Below are positions 1 through 7,359 of a stretch of DNA of 7,753 nt, one piece after another. The DNA is from Fidelibacterota bacterium (GTDB lineage: Bacteria; Fidelibacterota; Marinisomatia; Marinisomatales; TCS55), in the NCBI GenBank assembly GCA_002712245.1, contig PASZ01000028.1, positions 9,303 through 17,055 of the forward strand, written 5' to 3'. Within the stretch, counting starts at the first letter, position 1. The number at the start of each line of letters is the position of its first letter. The notes beneath the pieces are model-generated. The model searched no databases. It saw only the letters and a list, made by a program, of their open reading frames with translations, and was not told the origin of the DNA. The position numbers were made by a program, and so were the translations under genes.

Positions 1-24
1 ATTTATCATTTGTTAACGCTGATT

Positions 25-30
25 TAATAT
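25..30 (+). promoter_or_regulatory. Tentative -10 element upstream of the protease gene
   Basis: TAATAT lies in a very AT-rich leader about 31 bases before the preferred ATG at 62. No convincing -35 hexamer is visible, because the window begins only 24 bases upstream. The placement rests only on similarity to the sigma-70 -10 consensus, and AT-rich DNA yields such matches by chance. Confidence 0.2.
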
Positions 31-61
31 TTATAAATTGACTGTCCCTAGCGGAAATTTT

Positions 62-3019
62 ATGAAGCAACACATCCCTATATTATTATTATGCACTTTT
101 GTCTTTTCTCAGGATAAATATCAAAATGCCGATATGTTCTCATCGCCAAAAACCCCAATACACAATCATGATGTATGCGCTTCTCCAGTATTCACCGATG
201 AATATATTGTTGCCATGAGAGAAAAAATGCGAACACAATACCCTGATGAATATCAGCGCATGTTAATGCCTCGAACCTTAAATAAAACCTACAGCGTTGG
301 AATGACCGAGAAATTCTGGGTAAATGTTGATGATGGCAATGGGGGTTCCAAGCAAGAGGAAATAACAGCCCAGCTGCTTGCCAAAGGTAATAACAATGCG
401 ATCTGGGCAGATGTGAATCAGATCAGTGAAAACAATAATATTGATAATGATACAGCTATTGAATATTTAGAATTTTTAGAACAAAAAACCCCTGCAGCGT
501 CGCGAGACTCTACCAAAGGTTCATGGGAGTTAATGACCACCTATTTTGGAAATGAGCCAAATTATGATGGGGATGGTATAACCGACTATTTATTTGCCGA
601 TCTATTTTCTGGTGCTGCTGGATATTTTTCTCCTGGCGATCAATCCAACCAATCCGGAAGCAATAAAAGGGATATCCTTTATATCGATTGTAATGTATCA
701 AAAACTTATGCTATGAGCACTATTTCCCATGAACATCAGCATTTAATTCATTATAACTACAGAGGTAAAGGAACAACGTTCAATGAAGGCATGAGTGAGA
801 TGGCTATTGTTATTGCTGGCCTAGGAACAGTTGGTTTTAACCCCAATGCCTATTTAAGCAATGTAGGAAATATTGGTTGGGCTTGGGAAGGCACAAGCGC
901 TAACTATGCAATGGGTGGATTGTTTGTATTGTATTTTGCAGAGCAGCTTGGCGATGCTTCTCTATTAAAATTTCAAGAAATCGATGCATCAGGTTGGACT
1001 GCATTTCAACGCCTATTGAATATCTACGAAACTGGTTTGAGTTATAAATCTTGGATTCAGAATTGGCATATTGCAAATTACTTAAATGATAAAAGTACTC
1101 ATCCAGCTTATGGCTATGATTGGCCTTATGCTGGTAAAGCCAACGCTTCTAAATGGCACTCCACAGGCCAGGTTCAATCTGACCCTTTATCAGTAAGAAA
1201 TTATGATACCAATTATATTTTTTATTCCAGCTCTGCGTATAGCTTACCCATAACATTTACCGCAACCGGTGTAGTCCCTAACTATATATCTCTGGAGTTT
1301 ACCGATGATACAATGACAGTCAAGACACTTGAGGATAATAAAAAGCACCTGGTTAAAGATGATAAATTAAAAGTAAATAAAGCTGTATTTGTTGTCAGCA
1401 ACATAAACGGGTCTGATGCAACCTATAGCTATAAATCAGAGGGCTCTAATGCTGGTGGTTGGTTTGCCTCTACAGAAATTAAGTATGACGATGGGGAGGT
1501 GGATGCCTTTACTGGATCTGGTAGTAGTTTTGGATACCTTGGCTGGGGAAGAAATCAAGCCGGTCAGGGCTGGGGGATGGACTTTGATCCGCTTGTGAAA
1601 GAAAACCAATTAGTTAGCACGAGTATTAACCTTGGATTCGCGCAAGATTTTTCTTCTGGAACTGATATCCCTGCTTCGGTTGACAAAGATTTTGACCTTC
1701 ATATTTGGAGATTAATTGATGATAACGGTGGAGTAGAAAATATTTTGCCCCCCATTAAATTTGATGGTAAGGCGGCAGGTATAACCGGTACTGGATTTGT
1801 GAATATTGATTTAAGCGAATACAGGGAACAATTAACCAATCTTGGAAAAATTGTAATTGGTGTAGTCGATGATGATACTGTAGGTACTTATTTTGGTTTA
1901 AGCAGTGATGAGCCTGTTAATCACACCTATGCCTTCAACTATAACGGTAGTGGAGGCCTTGCACCCATGAGCGATTTTAATATTGGTGGCGCTGGATTAG
2001 ATGGTTGGAATTTTATGTTTCGAACCACTTGGCTGGTAAAAAATACGGTTGCTCCAAATCTTCACGCTGGCTTCATGCAGCATAGCGTTTTTAATGATGT
2101 TCTAAAAGTTTATATAGTTGGAAATTCAGTTTTTGATAGCGAAACACTTAATATTTATCTGGACAATGACGGAGAGATTCAATCCGCAAATGTTGCGCCG
2201 ATGGTTTCAAGCGACTCAATTCTGGTTGCGGACTATAAATTAACAAAACCTGGCAATCTTGATATTCGTGTAACTGGCAATTATCTTTACAGTACGATTC
2301 TTTTTGATAGTACTTTTAAGTATAATATTAGTTATGCTGATCAAACCAAGCCCGTAGCGATTTCGTCACGCGATGGTGTTTACTCAATTAATTTATCTGA
2401 AAAAAGTTTTGATGAAGAGACCTATGTCATTATTGGAAAAAATGGTTATATCTCTGCATCAAGTATTGATCATGATGAAATTCTATCAGATGTTTATTCG
2501 GTTGGACCTCTTCAAAAAGAGCTAAATACACCCGCTCAGATATCCTTTGATCTAAACAATATTAATCCCGCTGATGTTTCTATTGGTTATTGGGATGGCG
2601 AATTATGGAGAGAATTATATTCATTTATATCCAGTGACCAATCTGCTCTATATGCAAACACAAAATTCTTAGGGCATTTTGCTTTAATTCCAAAAGGGTC
2701 CGGAATGCCGCTATCAACTGATGAGGAGCTTTTGATTCCAACAGAATACGCATTGGAGCAGAACTACCCGAATCCATTCAATCCAGAGACACGCATTCAT
2801 TACGATATTGCTTCAGGGGGAAATGTTTCCGTAATTATTTACGATATTTTGGGGCGCAAAATTGTGGAGCTTGTCAATCAATATCAATCACCTGGGCGAT
2901 ATGATATTTTGTGGAATGGAAATGATGCGCTGGGTAATCCAGTTGGAAGTGGTGTATATCTCTATCAATTAAAGTCTGGTCATTTTTCTAAAACAAAGAA
3001 AATGGTAATATCAAGATAA
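62..3019 (+). CDS. Secreted M30-like zinc metalloprotease with T9SS type A sorting domain
   Basis: A 985-residue exported protease. Residues 1-16 form a short signal peptide, with likely cleavage at S16/Q17. Residues 223-227 are HEHQH, an HExxH zinc site with E224 as catalytic base. N241-E246 (NEGMSE) supplies the likely third ligand E242. Upstream motifs YDGDGITD (168-175), GYFSPGD (187-193) and DILYID (204-209) fit M30 (hyicolysin-like) or M6-like secreted peptidases. Residues about 465-655 look like a beta-sandwich with a YDDG motif (475-478). Residues 897-985 are an FlgD-Ig-like/Por sorting domain with NYPNPFNPET (901-910), ending KKMVISR. By family, the substrate is extracellular protein and the export route is Sec then T9SS; the real substrate is unknown. 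The frame opens at TTG 38, but ATG 62 gives the clean signal peptide and sits five bases after a weak GGAAA. The stop overlaps the next start by one base (TAATG). Confidence 0.88.
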   Translation: MKQHIPILLLCTFVFSQDKYQNADMFSSPKTPIHNHDVCASPVFTDEYIVAMREKMRTQYPDEYQRMLMPRTLNKTYSVGMTEKFWVNVDDGNGGSKQEEITAQLLAKGNNNAIWADVNQISENNNIDNDTAIEYLEFLEQKTPAASRDSTKGSWELMTTYFGNEPNYDGDGITDYLFADLFSGAAGYFSPGDQSNQSGSNKRDILYIDCNVSKTYAMSTISHEHQHLIHYNYRGKGTTFNEGMSEMAIVIAGLGTVGFNPNAYLSNVGNIGWAWEGTSANYAMGGLFVLYFAEQLGDASLLKFQEIDASGWTAFQRLLNIYETGLSYKSWIQNWHIANYLNDKSTHPAYGYDWPYAGKANASKWHSTGQVQSDPLSVRNYDTNYIFYSSSAYSLPITFTATGVVPNYISLEFTDDTMTVKTLEDNKKHLVKDDKLKVNKAVFVVSNINGSDATYSYKSEGSNAGGWFASTEIKYDDGEVDAFTGSGSSFGYLGWGRNQAGQGWGMDFDPLVKENQLVSTSINLGFAQDFSSGTDIPASVDKDFDLHIWRLIDDNGGVENILPPIKFDGKAAGITGTGFVNIDLSEYREQLTNLGKIVIGVVDDDTVGTYFGLSSDEPVNHTYAFNYNGSGGLAPMSDFNIGGAGLDGWNFMFRTTWLVKNTVAPNLHAGFMQHSVFNDVLKVYIVGNSVFDSETLNIYLDNDGEIQSANVAPMVSSDSILVADYKLTKPGNLDIRVTGNYLYSTILFDSTFKYNISYADQTKPVAISSRDGVYSINLSEKSFDEETYVIIGKNGYISASSIDHDEILSDVYSVGPLQKELNTPAQISFDLNNINPADVSIGYWDGELWRELYSFISSDQSALYANTKFLGHFALIPKGSGMPLSTDEELLIPTEYALEQNYPNPFNPETRIHYDIASGGNVSVIIYDILGRKIVELVNQYQSPGRYDILWNGNDALGNPVGSGVYLYQLKSGHFSKTKKMVISR

Positions 3020-4281
3020 TGCGCTACTTTTTTCATCTTAGTATTGTATTTGCATTGCTATTTTCAGCATGCGAAGACAAAGCAGAGACTAAATATATAA
3101 TAGAATTTATCCCTGCTTCAGAGTATGATTTTGGAAAAGTTGAAATAAACCAAAGTGTATCTAAAAAAATTCGGGTCAAAAATTCTGAGCAGTCTTCAGG
3201 ATTTTTTACAGGTACGGTAGAAATTGTTGATTCTCCTGCCTTTAGAACTGATTTTCGCGGGGTACTTACATTGCAAAAAAATGAATCAGTTGAAATGTAT
3301 TTAACCTTTCGCCCTACAGCTGCTGAAGATTATTCATCAAAACTCGTAATACAAAACGATCAGAGTCTTAATGAGTTTTATTTATCAGGCATTGGAGCTT
3401 CACCTGTTTCATTTTCTATTTCACCAACTTCTCTTGATTTTGGATTGGTTACCGGTGGCGAATCCAAAGAGCTTGATCTTGTATTTAATAATAATGCTTC
3501 GTCAGGGTTTGATCTAGAATTATCTTTGGACTTACCTGTAGGTGACTTTACCATTGGAGGTTTAACTAATTTTACTTTATCTCCAAATGTTAGTAAAACA
3601 ATAACAGTTCTCTATACACCAACCCTTAATACTTCATCAAAAACATTACAGGTCAATCACAATAGTTCAGCTCAGCCTAGCCCTGCAAAAATACAGATTA
3701 CCGGAATAAAAGATATCTCTAGCGAGCTAATTACTTCAAACTCTGAAGCGTGGGATCTGTTCAAGAATAAAAATTATGCGGAAAGTAGACAAAAATTTCA
3801 AGATGCAATCAACAAATCTGCGGTAAATGCTGTTTATGATTCAATTAGTGAAGAATCAACCCATGGTAGAGGTTGGGCGCGTTTATTTGCACAAGATGGT
3901 AATGATTATGCGCAAGCAGCCTATAATGATTTTCTCAATTGCTACACTACTGGTCTATTATCATCTAATTCTGATAATGATGCCTTAGCTGGAATATCTA
4001 TAAGCGGCGTGCTAATTGTTTCGCAAGCCGCTGGTCATTACACTAATATTGTAACCGCAGCAACGACGCTCTTAGATAATGTTTCAAATTATAAATTTAG
4101 CTATAATTCTAAAGTAGATTATAAAGACGTTCGCTATGCACTTATTCAGGCCTACTTTAATCTTTCATACTTTGCAGAAGCTGCAAAAGAACTAGATATT
4201 CTAGTTCCAGTAAATGCCCCTCATTCATCTAGCCCTGAAGAGCTATTGGCTGCTATTCAAGCTTTAGCGGGTCAGCTTTAA
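3019..4281 (+). CDS. Lipoprotein with two ASH/choice-of-anchor-D Ig-like domains and TPR-like C-terminus
   Basis: A 420-residue envelope lipoprotein. The signal ends LLFSAC, so C18 is the probable lipidated residue, with acidic E19 and D20 behind it. Residues about 33-127 and 131-231 are two repeated Ig-like modules of the ASPM/SPD-2/Hydin (choice-of-anchor D) type. Each begins with a YDFGKV or LDFGLV strand and ends in a glycine-rich strand (SGIGAS, ITGIKD). Residues about 240-420 are helical with TPR-like units, for example around 241-267, 285-310 and 371-396. By family, both parts are protein-binding scaffolds, and no catalytic motif is visible. The start ATG shares one base with the stop of the upstream protease gene, so co-translation is likely. 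I infer a partner or surface anchor for that protease, but nothing in the sequence proves it. The 3' end meets the convergent gene, overlapping by four bases. Confidence 0.85.
   Translation: MRYFFHLSIVFALLFSACEDKAETKYIIEFIPASEYDFGKVEINQSVSKKIRVKNSEQSSGFFTGTVEIVDSPAFRTDFRGVLTLQKNESVEMYLTFRPTAAEDYSSKLVIQNDQSLNEFYLSGIGASPVSFSISPTSLDFGLVTGGESKELDLVFNNNASSGFDLELSLDLPVGDFTIGGLTNFTLSPNVSKTITVLYTPTLNTSSKTLQVNHNSSAQPSPAKIQITGIKDISSELITSNSEAWDLFKNKNYAESRQKFQDAINKSAVNAVYDSISEESTHGRGWARLFAQDGNDYAQAAYNDFLNCYTTGLLSSNSDNDALAGISISGVLIVSQAAGHYTNIVTAATTLLDNVSNYKFSYNSKVDYKDVRYALIQAYFNLSYFAEAAKELDILVPVNAPHSSSPEELLAAIQALAGQL
4278..4281. other. Palindromic TTAA carrying both stop codons of convergent genes
   Basis: The plus-strand lipoprotein gene ends with TAA at 4279-4281. 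The minus-strand gene ends with TAA read from 4280 to 4278. The two stops therefore share a 4-bp palindrome, and there is no intergenic space. No GC-rich hairpin with a T-run is visible on either side, so transcripts from the two strands probably run into each other. Confidence 0.9.
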
Positions 4282-5642
4282 TCAAAAACTGATTTACGTT
4301 TAGCGCGTTTGCGTTCATCTTTTCTTTTATTACGATCCTGCCACCATTTCCAAACTTTAGTTTCATAAATGGGATCTATGAATGGTTGCGCTTGATTAAA
4401 AACCCATTCTCTCGCAGAAAAGACAAACATATTTTTAGGGAATGGAGAAAGCTCATCTTTTGGTGTAAAATAATTAGATCTTCGATCCATATACCAATCA
4501 TATCCAACCCAGCCTAATGTAAAAAATGAAAAGGATGTTATCATTGAATAATAGCTATTTGTTTTATTTTCAGGTTTACTAAAATTTGGTAAATAAGATA
4601 GAGGCGGTTTGAATGATTTTTTTCTCAAGATTTGAAATCCCATTGTTGCTCCATGGAAAACGATACCTGTATAAAAACCTCTTTCAATAGAACGCTCAAC
4701 ATAAGAAGGGCCAGTATGGACTTTATATATATCATAGACTGAATGAAAACGAGGCAACCCAGTAGTATCGTCATAATGAAAAGTTGCTACATCTGGCGAT
4801 TTAAAGGAAGGTTCAAAGAAAATATTGTCAAAGTTTAAAGTGTCGCCAGAGTGAAAAATAATATAACCATCTCTTTTTTGAACTTCATTGATTCGATCTC
4901 TGAAAGAGCGGCTCTGATGAATAAAATACCCATAATCGTTATATATAGCGTACGTATCATCTAAAGGTATAGAGTCTCTAGTTAATTCACCAGATAGGGT
5001 ATAAAAAACACTATCACGAAGCATCGAATCAATTAATACTGTGCGCGCGCTACCATCTAGTTCAATGACAATGTGACGGACGTTGATTGAATCTGGCTCA
5101 ACAGGGTCTGTTATAAGACGTTCGTAATAAATACGGGTAGAGTCGGTATAGTCATCAATTTCATATTTTGGAAATTCAACTTCATTTTTAACAACACCAA
5201 GGTCGAGATTTTTATTTTTGAGATGAATACGTTTTTTAATTCCTACCTTCGTTCCAAGGTCTACCGAAATAATATATTCGCCTGGTAGAATATTTTCAAA
5301 TTTGAAGCTACCTCCAAAAAATCTTCCAAATAATTTGGTGGTTGTGCGTGTGGTTTGTAATGTTTTTTCAAGTGTGTCTAATAACATTACCTCTGCGTCT
5401 GGAACCATTACGCCATTACCGTACGCAGCCTTTCCGTTAATAGTAAATCTTTCTTCAATAATATTTACCGCTGGAGGAGCTTTTATTTTTAATGAATCAT
5501 TCATTACAACAGATTCCGAATCGGATCCATTTATTTGTTCTAGATTTTCTTGAGCAATTATAAATGAAAAGATCATTATTAGATATACAATAAGACTTTT
5601 CAATAGAAAAATAGAGCTATATATTTGCTTTTTTGAAATCAT
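4278..5642 (-). CDS. Exported orphan with carboxypeptidase-regulatory-like domain and basic C-terminal tail
   Basis: A 454-residue protein whose function I do not recognise. Residues 1-30 are a signal peptide (Lys4-Lys5, a hydrophobic stretch, then IIAQ with likely cleavage at A30/Q31). Residues about 66-155 look like a carboxypeptidase-regulatory-like (CarboxypepD_reg/TonB-plug-associated) beta-sandwich: INGKAAYGNG, PDAEVMLLDT, then FENILPGEYIISV. Residues 160-310 are rich in Asp and Tyr with no known motif. Residues about 321-340 and 362-382 are Gly/aromatic hydrophobic stretches that could be membrane strands or segments. The tail 430-450 is strongly basic (WKWWQDRNKRKDERKRAKRK). No Shine-Dalgarno site precedes the ATG. 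It is divergent from the barrel gene across 41 bp and convergent with the lipoprotein gene. It could be a periplasmic or outer-membrane-associated structural protein. That it is a real gene is near certain; its role is not known. Confidence 0.85.
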   Translation of the reverse strand: MISKKQIYSSIFLLKSLIVYLIMIFSFIIAQENLEQINGSDSESVVMNDSLKIKAPPAVNIIEERFTINGKAAYGNGVMVPDAEVMLLDTLEKTLQTTRTTTKLFGRFFGGSFKFENILPGEYIISVDLGTKVGIKKRIHLKNKNLDLGVVKNEVEFPKYEIDDYTDSTRIYYERLITDPVEPDSINVRHIVIELDGSARTVLIDSMLRDSVFYTLSGELTRDSIPLDDTYAIYNDYGYFIHQSRSFRDRINEVQKRDGYIIFHSGDTLNFDNIFFEPSFKSPDVATFHYDDTTGLPRFHSVYDIYKVHTGPSYVERSIERGFYTGIVFHGATMGFQILRKKSFKPPLSYLPNFSKPENKTNSYYSMITSFSFFTLGWVGYDWYMDRRSNYFTPKDELSPFPKNMFVFSAREWVFNQAQPFIDPIYETKVWKWWQDRNKRKDERKRAKRKSVFD

Positions 5643-5683
5643 GGCAATCGTGAAAAAATATCGTAATTTTAAATAATAATTTT
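5643..5683. promoter_or_regulatory. Divergent intergenic region, probable back-to-back promoters
   Basis: Only 41 bp, almost all A/T, separate two divergent start codons, so promoters for both genes should lie here or reach into the coding ends. AT-rich -10-like strings occur on both strands: TAAATA/TAATAA near 5670-5677 on the plus strand, and TACGAT, read on the minus strand, around 5658-5663. No Shine-Dalgarno site is present for either gene. The exact elements cannot be fixed by eye. Confidence 0.4.
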
Positions 5684-6352
5684 ATGAATGATTTTAAATC
5701 TAAATTTATTTTATCAGCTTTTCTTTTTCTTGCAGTTGCGTTTTCGCAACCCAAGTTTAATTTTATTCTTGGTACAGGTTACTACAATCCAAAAATAGAA
5801 ACAAGTGATCCTATACCAAAGATTGGATTTGTTGGTAAAAATTTACTGCTAAACTGGGGCATGCGTTATCAAATTTATCCAAATGTTAGAATCGGTTATG
5901 CCCAGTCACATTCTTTGCACTTTGGAACGATAGGAGGTTCTAGGTATCGCCGTAATATATCCTATCGCGCATTTAGCTTTGAGACCTTTTATTATCTTAA
6001 GGAAAAAATGGAGCTCAATTTTACACTTTCACCAATGCTAAATAAAGGCTCTATTACTATTACTGCGGAAGCGCCAACGGATGATTGGGATTCACTTTTA
6101 TCGACTTATGGTAATTCCAGCGTTAATTTAAAAACTGGAAGCAGTATGACAAAAAGCTGGCTTGGTTTTTCAAGCCATGTTGGTTTTCGATATTATTTTT
6201 CTAGGCTTTTATCGGTTGAAGGGAAGCTGGGGTATTTTATGTCGAGCTATTCTGAAAAAAATTGGAAGCTTGAAGGTGAAAAGGTAACCGGCCCACTAAT
6301 GGAAATTGGTCGATTGCCTGTTCTTCAAGTGAATTTAGTCGTTGGTATTTAA
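5684..6352 (+). CDS. Outer-membrane beta-barrel protein (small, about 8 strands)
   Basis: A 222-residue exported protein. Residues 1-21 form a signal peptide ending AVAFS, with likely cleavage at S21/Q22. The mature part has about eight amphipathic strands of alternating hydrophobic and polar residues rich in aromatic and glycine residues, roughly 25-34, 54-63, 66-75, 92-104, 109-117, 159-171, 175-186 and 213-222. The last strand, LQVNLVVGI, reaches the C-terminus, as in OmpA/OmpW-like or PorT-like small barrels, although it ends in Ile rather than the common Phe. A long loop at about 119-157 holds an acidic DDWD and a Ser/Thr-rich stretch. It is first in a three-gene run, with the next ATG four bases after its stop. 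The ATG at 5684 lacks a Shine-Dalgarno site and follows an A/T-only stretch. The family is inferred from pattern, and the substrate or partner is unknown. Confidence 0.75.
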   Translation: MNDFKSKFILSAFLFLAVAFSQPKFNFILGTGYYNPKIETSDPIPKIGFVGKNLLLNWGMRYQIYPNVRIGYAQSHSLHFGTIGGSRYRRNISYRAFSFETFYYLKEKMELNFTLSPMLNKGSITITAEAPTDDWDSLLSTYGNSSVNLKTGSSMTKSWLGFSSHVGFRYYFSRLLSVEGKLGYFMSSYSEKNWKLEGEKVTGPLMEIGRLPVLQVNLVVGI

Positions 6353-6356
6353 GCTA

Positions 6357-6737
6357 ATGCAAGCCTTATTTAATATATTTAAAATTTTCATATTGATTTG
6401 TGGAAGTATTCTTTTAACAAAATTGAATGCTCAGGTTAATATCGATTCTAAAGAATACGTTGAATGGGTTGGATCCTGTGAAACCGAAGTAGTTGAAAAA
6501 GCACAGCTTGATGGATTAGCATCTTTGACATCCATAGAGAGGATTCAGTACTATATTGATACTCGAAGGTGTAAGTATAAACAGCAGTCTAAGTTAGTTC
6601 ACAATGAAGTAGATGAAAAGCAATTGAAAGAAGATGCCAAAAATGCTAATAAATTTAAAGGTAAATCATCCAGCATTACGTATTGCGTTGGATCATTAAT
6701 TTTATATTTAACTTTAACTAATGGTCAGAAGAAATGA
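6357..6737 (+). CDS. Small exported orphan protein with three cysteines
   Basis: A 126-residue protein of unrecognised family. The frame opens at TTG 6342, but that lies inside the end of the barrel gene. ATG 6357, four bases after the barrel stop, gives a normal signal peptide: M1 to A25, with likely cleavage at A25/Q26 (KLNAQ). The mature part carries C41 in VGSCETEV and C72 in TRRCKYK, which could form a disulfide, and a helical, Lys/Glu-rich middle (about 74-102). A hydrophobic C-terminal stretch at about 106-121 contains C110 and could touch the membrane. Its stop overlaps the next start in an ATGA arrangement, so it is almost certainly translated with both neighbours. I infer an accessory role to the barrel. 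An undetected frameshift near the C-terminus cannot be excluded, since that end looks less protein-like. Confidence 0.7.
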   Translation: MQALFNIFKIFILICGSILLTKLNAQVNIDSKEYVEWVGSCETEVVEKAQLDGLASLTSIERIQYYIDTRRCKYKQQSKLVHNEVDEKQLKEDAKNANKFKGKSSSITYCVGSLILYLTLTNGQKK

Positions 6738-7108
6738 ATTTTAAGCTCCATCGATATATAATTTTTTTATTTATTCTGATATCAGGCATAATTCATGCAC
6801 AGCCAAAAGAGCCAAGCTCAAACTATAAATATGTTTTAAGGATACAGCGTGACATTGAAGCTGAGGTTGGGTTTTATTTAGATGAACCAAAAACAGGCGA
6901 CCTTAAAAAGGTGCACCATGAAAGTACGAATTACCTGCTATTATCAGAAGTATATCCAAATCACAAAGCCTTATCTAGAAGATCTGAAAAAATCAAAAAA
7001 GCAGTATCTGAATTACAACAAAAAAAATATAACCCCAATATTCAAAAAGATAAAAAGAGCAATATTAGGTACCACTTTTTTTATATTGATGAATTTTCTA
7101 ATGACTGA
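6734..7108 (+). CDS. Small exported basic orphan protein
   Basis: A 124-residue protein of unrecognised family, translationally coupled to the upstream gene through an ATGA overlap. Residues 1-22 form a signal peptide (charged MNFKLHR start, Ile/Phe-rich core, IIHAQ end with likely cleavage at A22/Q23). The mature part begins with a short proline- and serine-containing linker, then a beta-like segment (about 32-50, KYVLRIQRD and VGFYLDE). A Lys/Arg-rich helical region follows (about 80-110), and the C-terminus is aromatic (YHFFYIDEF). There are no cysteines and no catalytic motif. It closes the cassette with the barrel and the three-cysteine protein. Its last 28 bases overlap the minus-strand gene. 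It is probably a periplasmic or surface accessory protein; the function is unknown. Confidence 0.7.
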   Translation: MNFKLHRYIIFLFILISGIIHAQPKEPSSNYKYVLRIQRDIEAEVGFYLDEPKTGDLKKVHHESTNYLLLSEVYPNHKALSRRSEKIKKAVSELQQKKYNPNIQKDKKSNIRYHFFYIDEFSND

Positions 7109-7314
7109 AGGAAGTCATCTCCAAGTTCTTTAAGGATGATTTCTGCCACCGCTTTAGCTATTTGATCGTCTTTTAAACCTTGTTCTTTCAATTCATCCCA
7201 AGATTTAACTAGCGTTTTTAAGTCTTCCTTATTTGAGAAGATTTCATCTAGGACGGGCGCTGGAACCTCAAAATCTCTCAATCGCTGATATATGTTTAAA
7301 TTTGATGATTGCAT
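7081..7314 (-). CDS. Small acidic helical orphan protein, cytoplasmic
   Basis: A 77-residue protein with no signal peptide or membrane segment, in contrast to every other protein gene here. It is acidic (16 Asp/Glu against 9 Lys/Arg). After a short N-terminus with a VPAP turn at about 17-20, it reads as two or three amphipathic helices (roughly 21-34, 35-45 and 47-64). The only Met is the first residue. AAAGG directly abuts the ATG, too close to act as a normal Shine-Dalgarno site. It overlaps the cassette end by 28 bases in antisense. Without it, 7109-7314 would be empty. The residue composition and the regular hydrophobic spacing favour a true gene. I do not recognise the family. Confidence 0.6.
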   Translation of the reverse strand: MQSSNLNIYQRLRDFEVPAPVLDEIFSNKEDLKTLVKSWDELKEQGLKDDQIAKAVAEIILKELGDDFLQSLENSSI

Positions 7315-7344
7315 CCTTTAACTTACAGACATTCAATTAGACGC

Positions 7345-7352
7345 AAAAGGAG
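7345..7352 (+). promoter_or_regulatory. Strong Shine-Dalgarno site (AAAAGGAG)
   Basis: AAAAGGAG lies seven bases before ATG 7360, which is near-ideal spacing. It fixes the start at 7360 rather than the TTG at 7309 that opens the frame. It is the only canonical ribosome binding site in the window. Confidence 0.75.
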
Positions 7353-7359
7353 TAGTTAT

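Noticed and set aside
38..61. TTG-initiated extension of the protease by eight residues
   Set aside because: The extension puts non-hydrophobic residues before an otherwise clean signal peptide and has no ribosome binding site. ATG 62 is better.
510..701. 63-residue minus-strand open frame inside the protease gene
   Set aside because: It is antisense to the catalytic domain, has no recognisable motif and has Cys/His/Tyr-rich, unprotein-like composition.
1416..1598. 60-residue open frame in another frame of the protease gene
   Set aside because: It overlaps well-supported coding sequence and has no signal, motif or ribosome binding site.
4280..4294. AATCA-AAAAC-TGATT hairpin at the convergent junction as a bidirectional terminator
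   Set aside because: The stem has five pairs, only one of them G-C, and no T-run follows. It is too weak to call.
5043..5050. GCGCGCGC run in an AT-rich gene as a possible Z-DNA or methylation site
   Set aside because: It is a single 8-bp run explained by Ala-Arg codons in the minus-strand gene, with no repeats elsewhere in the window.
5302..5553. 83-residue plus-strand open frame inside the 454-residue orphan
   Set aside because: It is fully antisense to a gene with a signal peptide and a domain, and its low-complexity Val/Ser/Ile composition fits a shadow frame.
6342..6356. TTG-initiated extension of the three-cysteine protein
   Set aside because: It lies inside the end of the barrel gene. 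ATG 6357 gives a normal signal peptide and normal operon spacing.
6882..7133. 83-residue open frame overlapping the basic exported protein
   Set aside because: It is a +1 frame shadow of a gene with a signal peptide and operon coupling. Its Lys/Tyr/Asn-rich sequence is typical of AT-rich out-of-frame reading.
7309..7359. TTG-initiated extension of the 48-residue peptide
   Set aside because: It would add a basic stretch ahead of the hydrophobic segment and overlap the start codon of the divergent gene, while a strong Shine-Dalgarno site points to ATG 7360.
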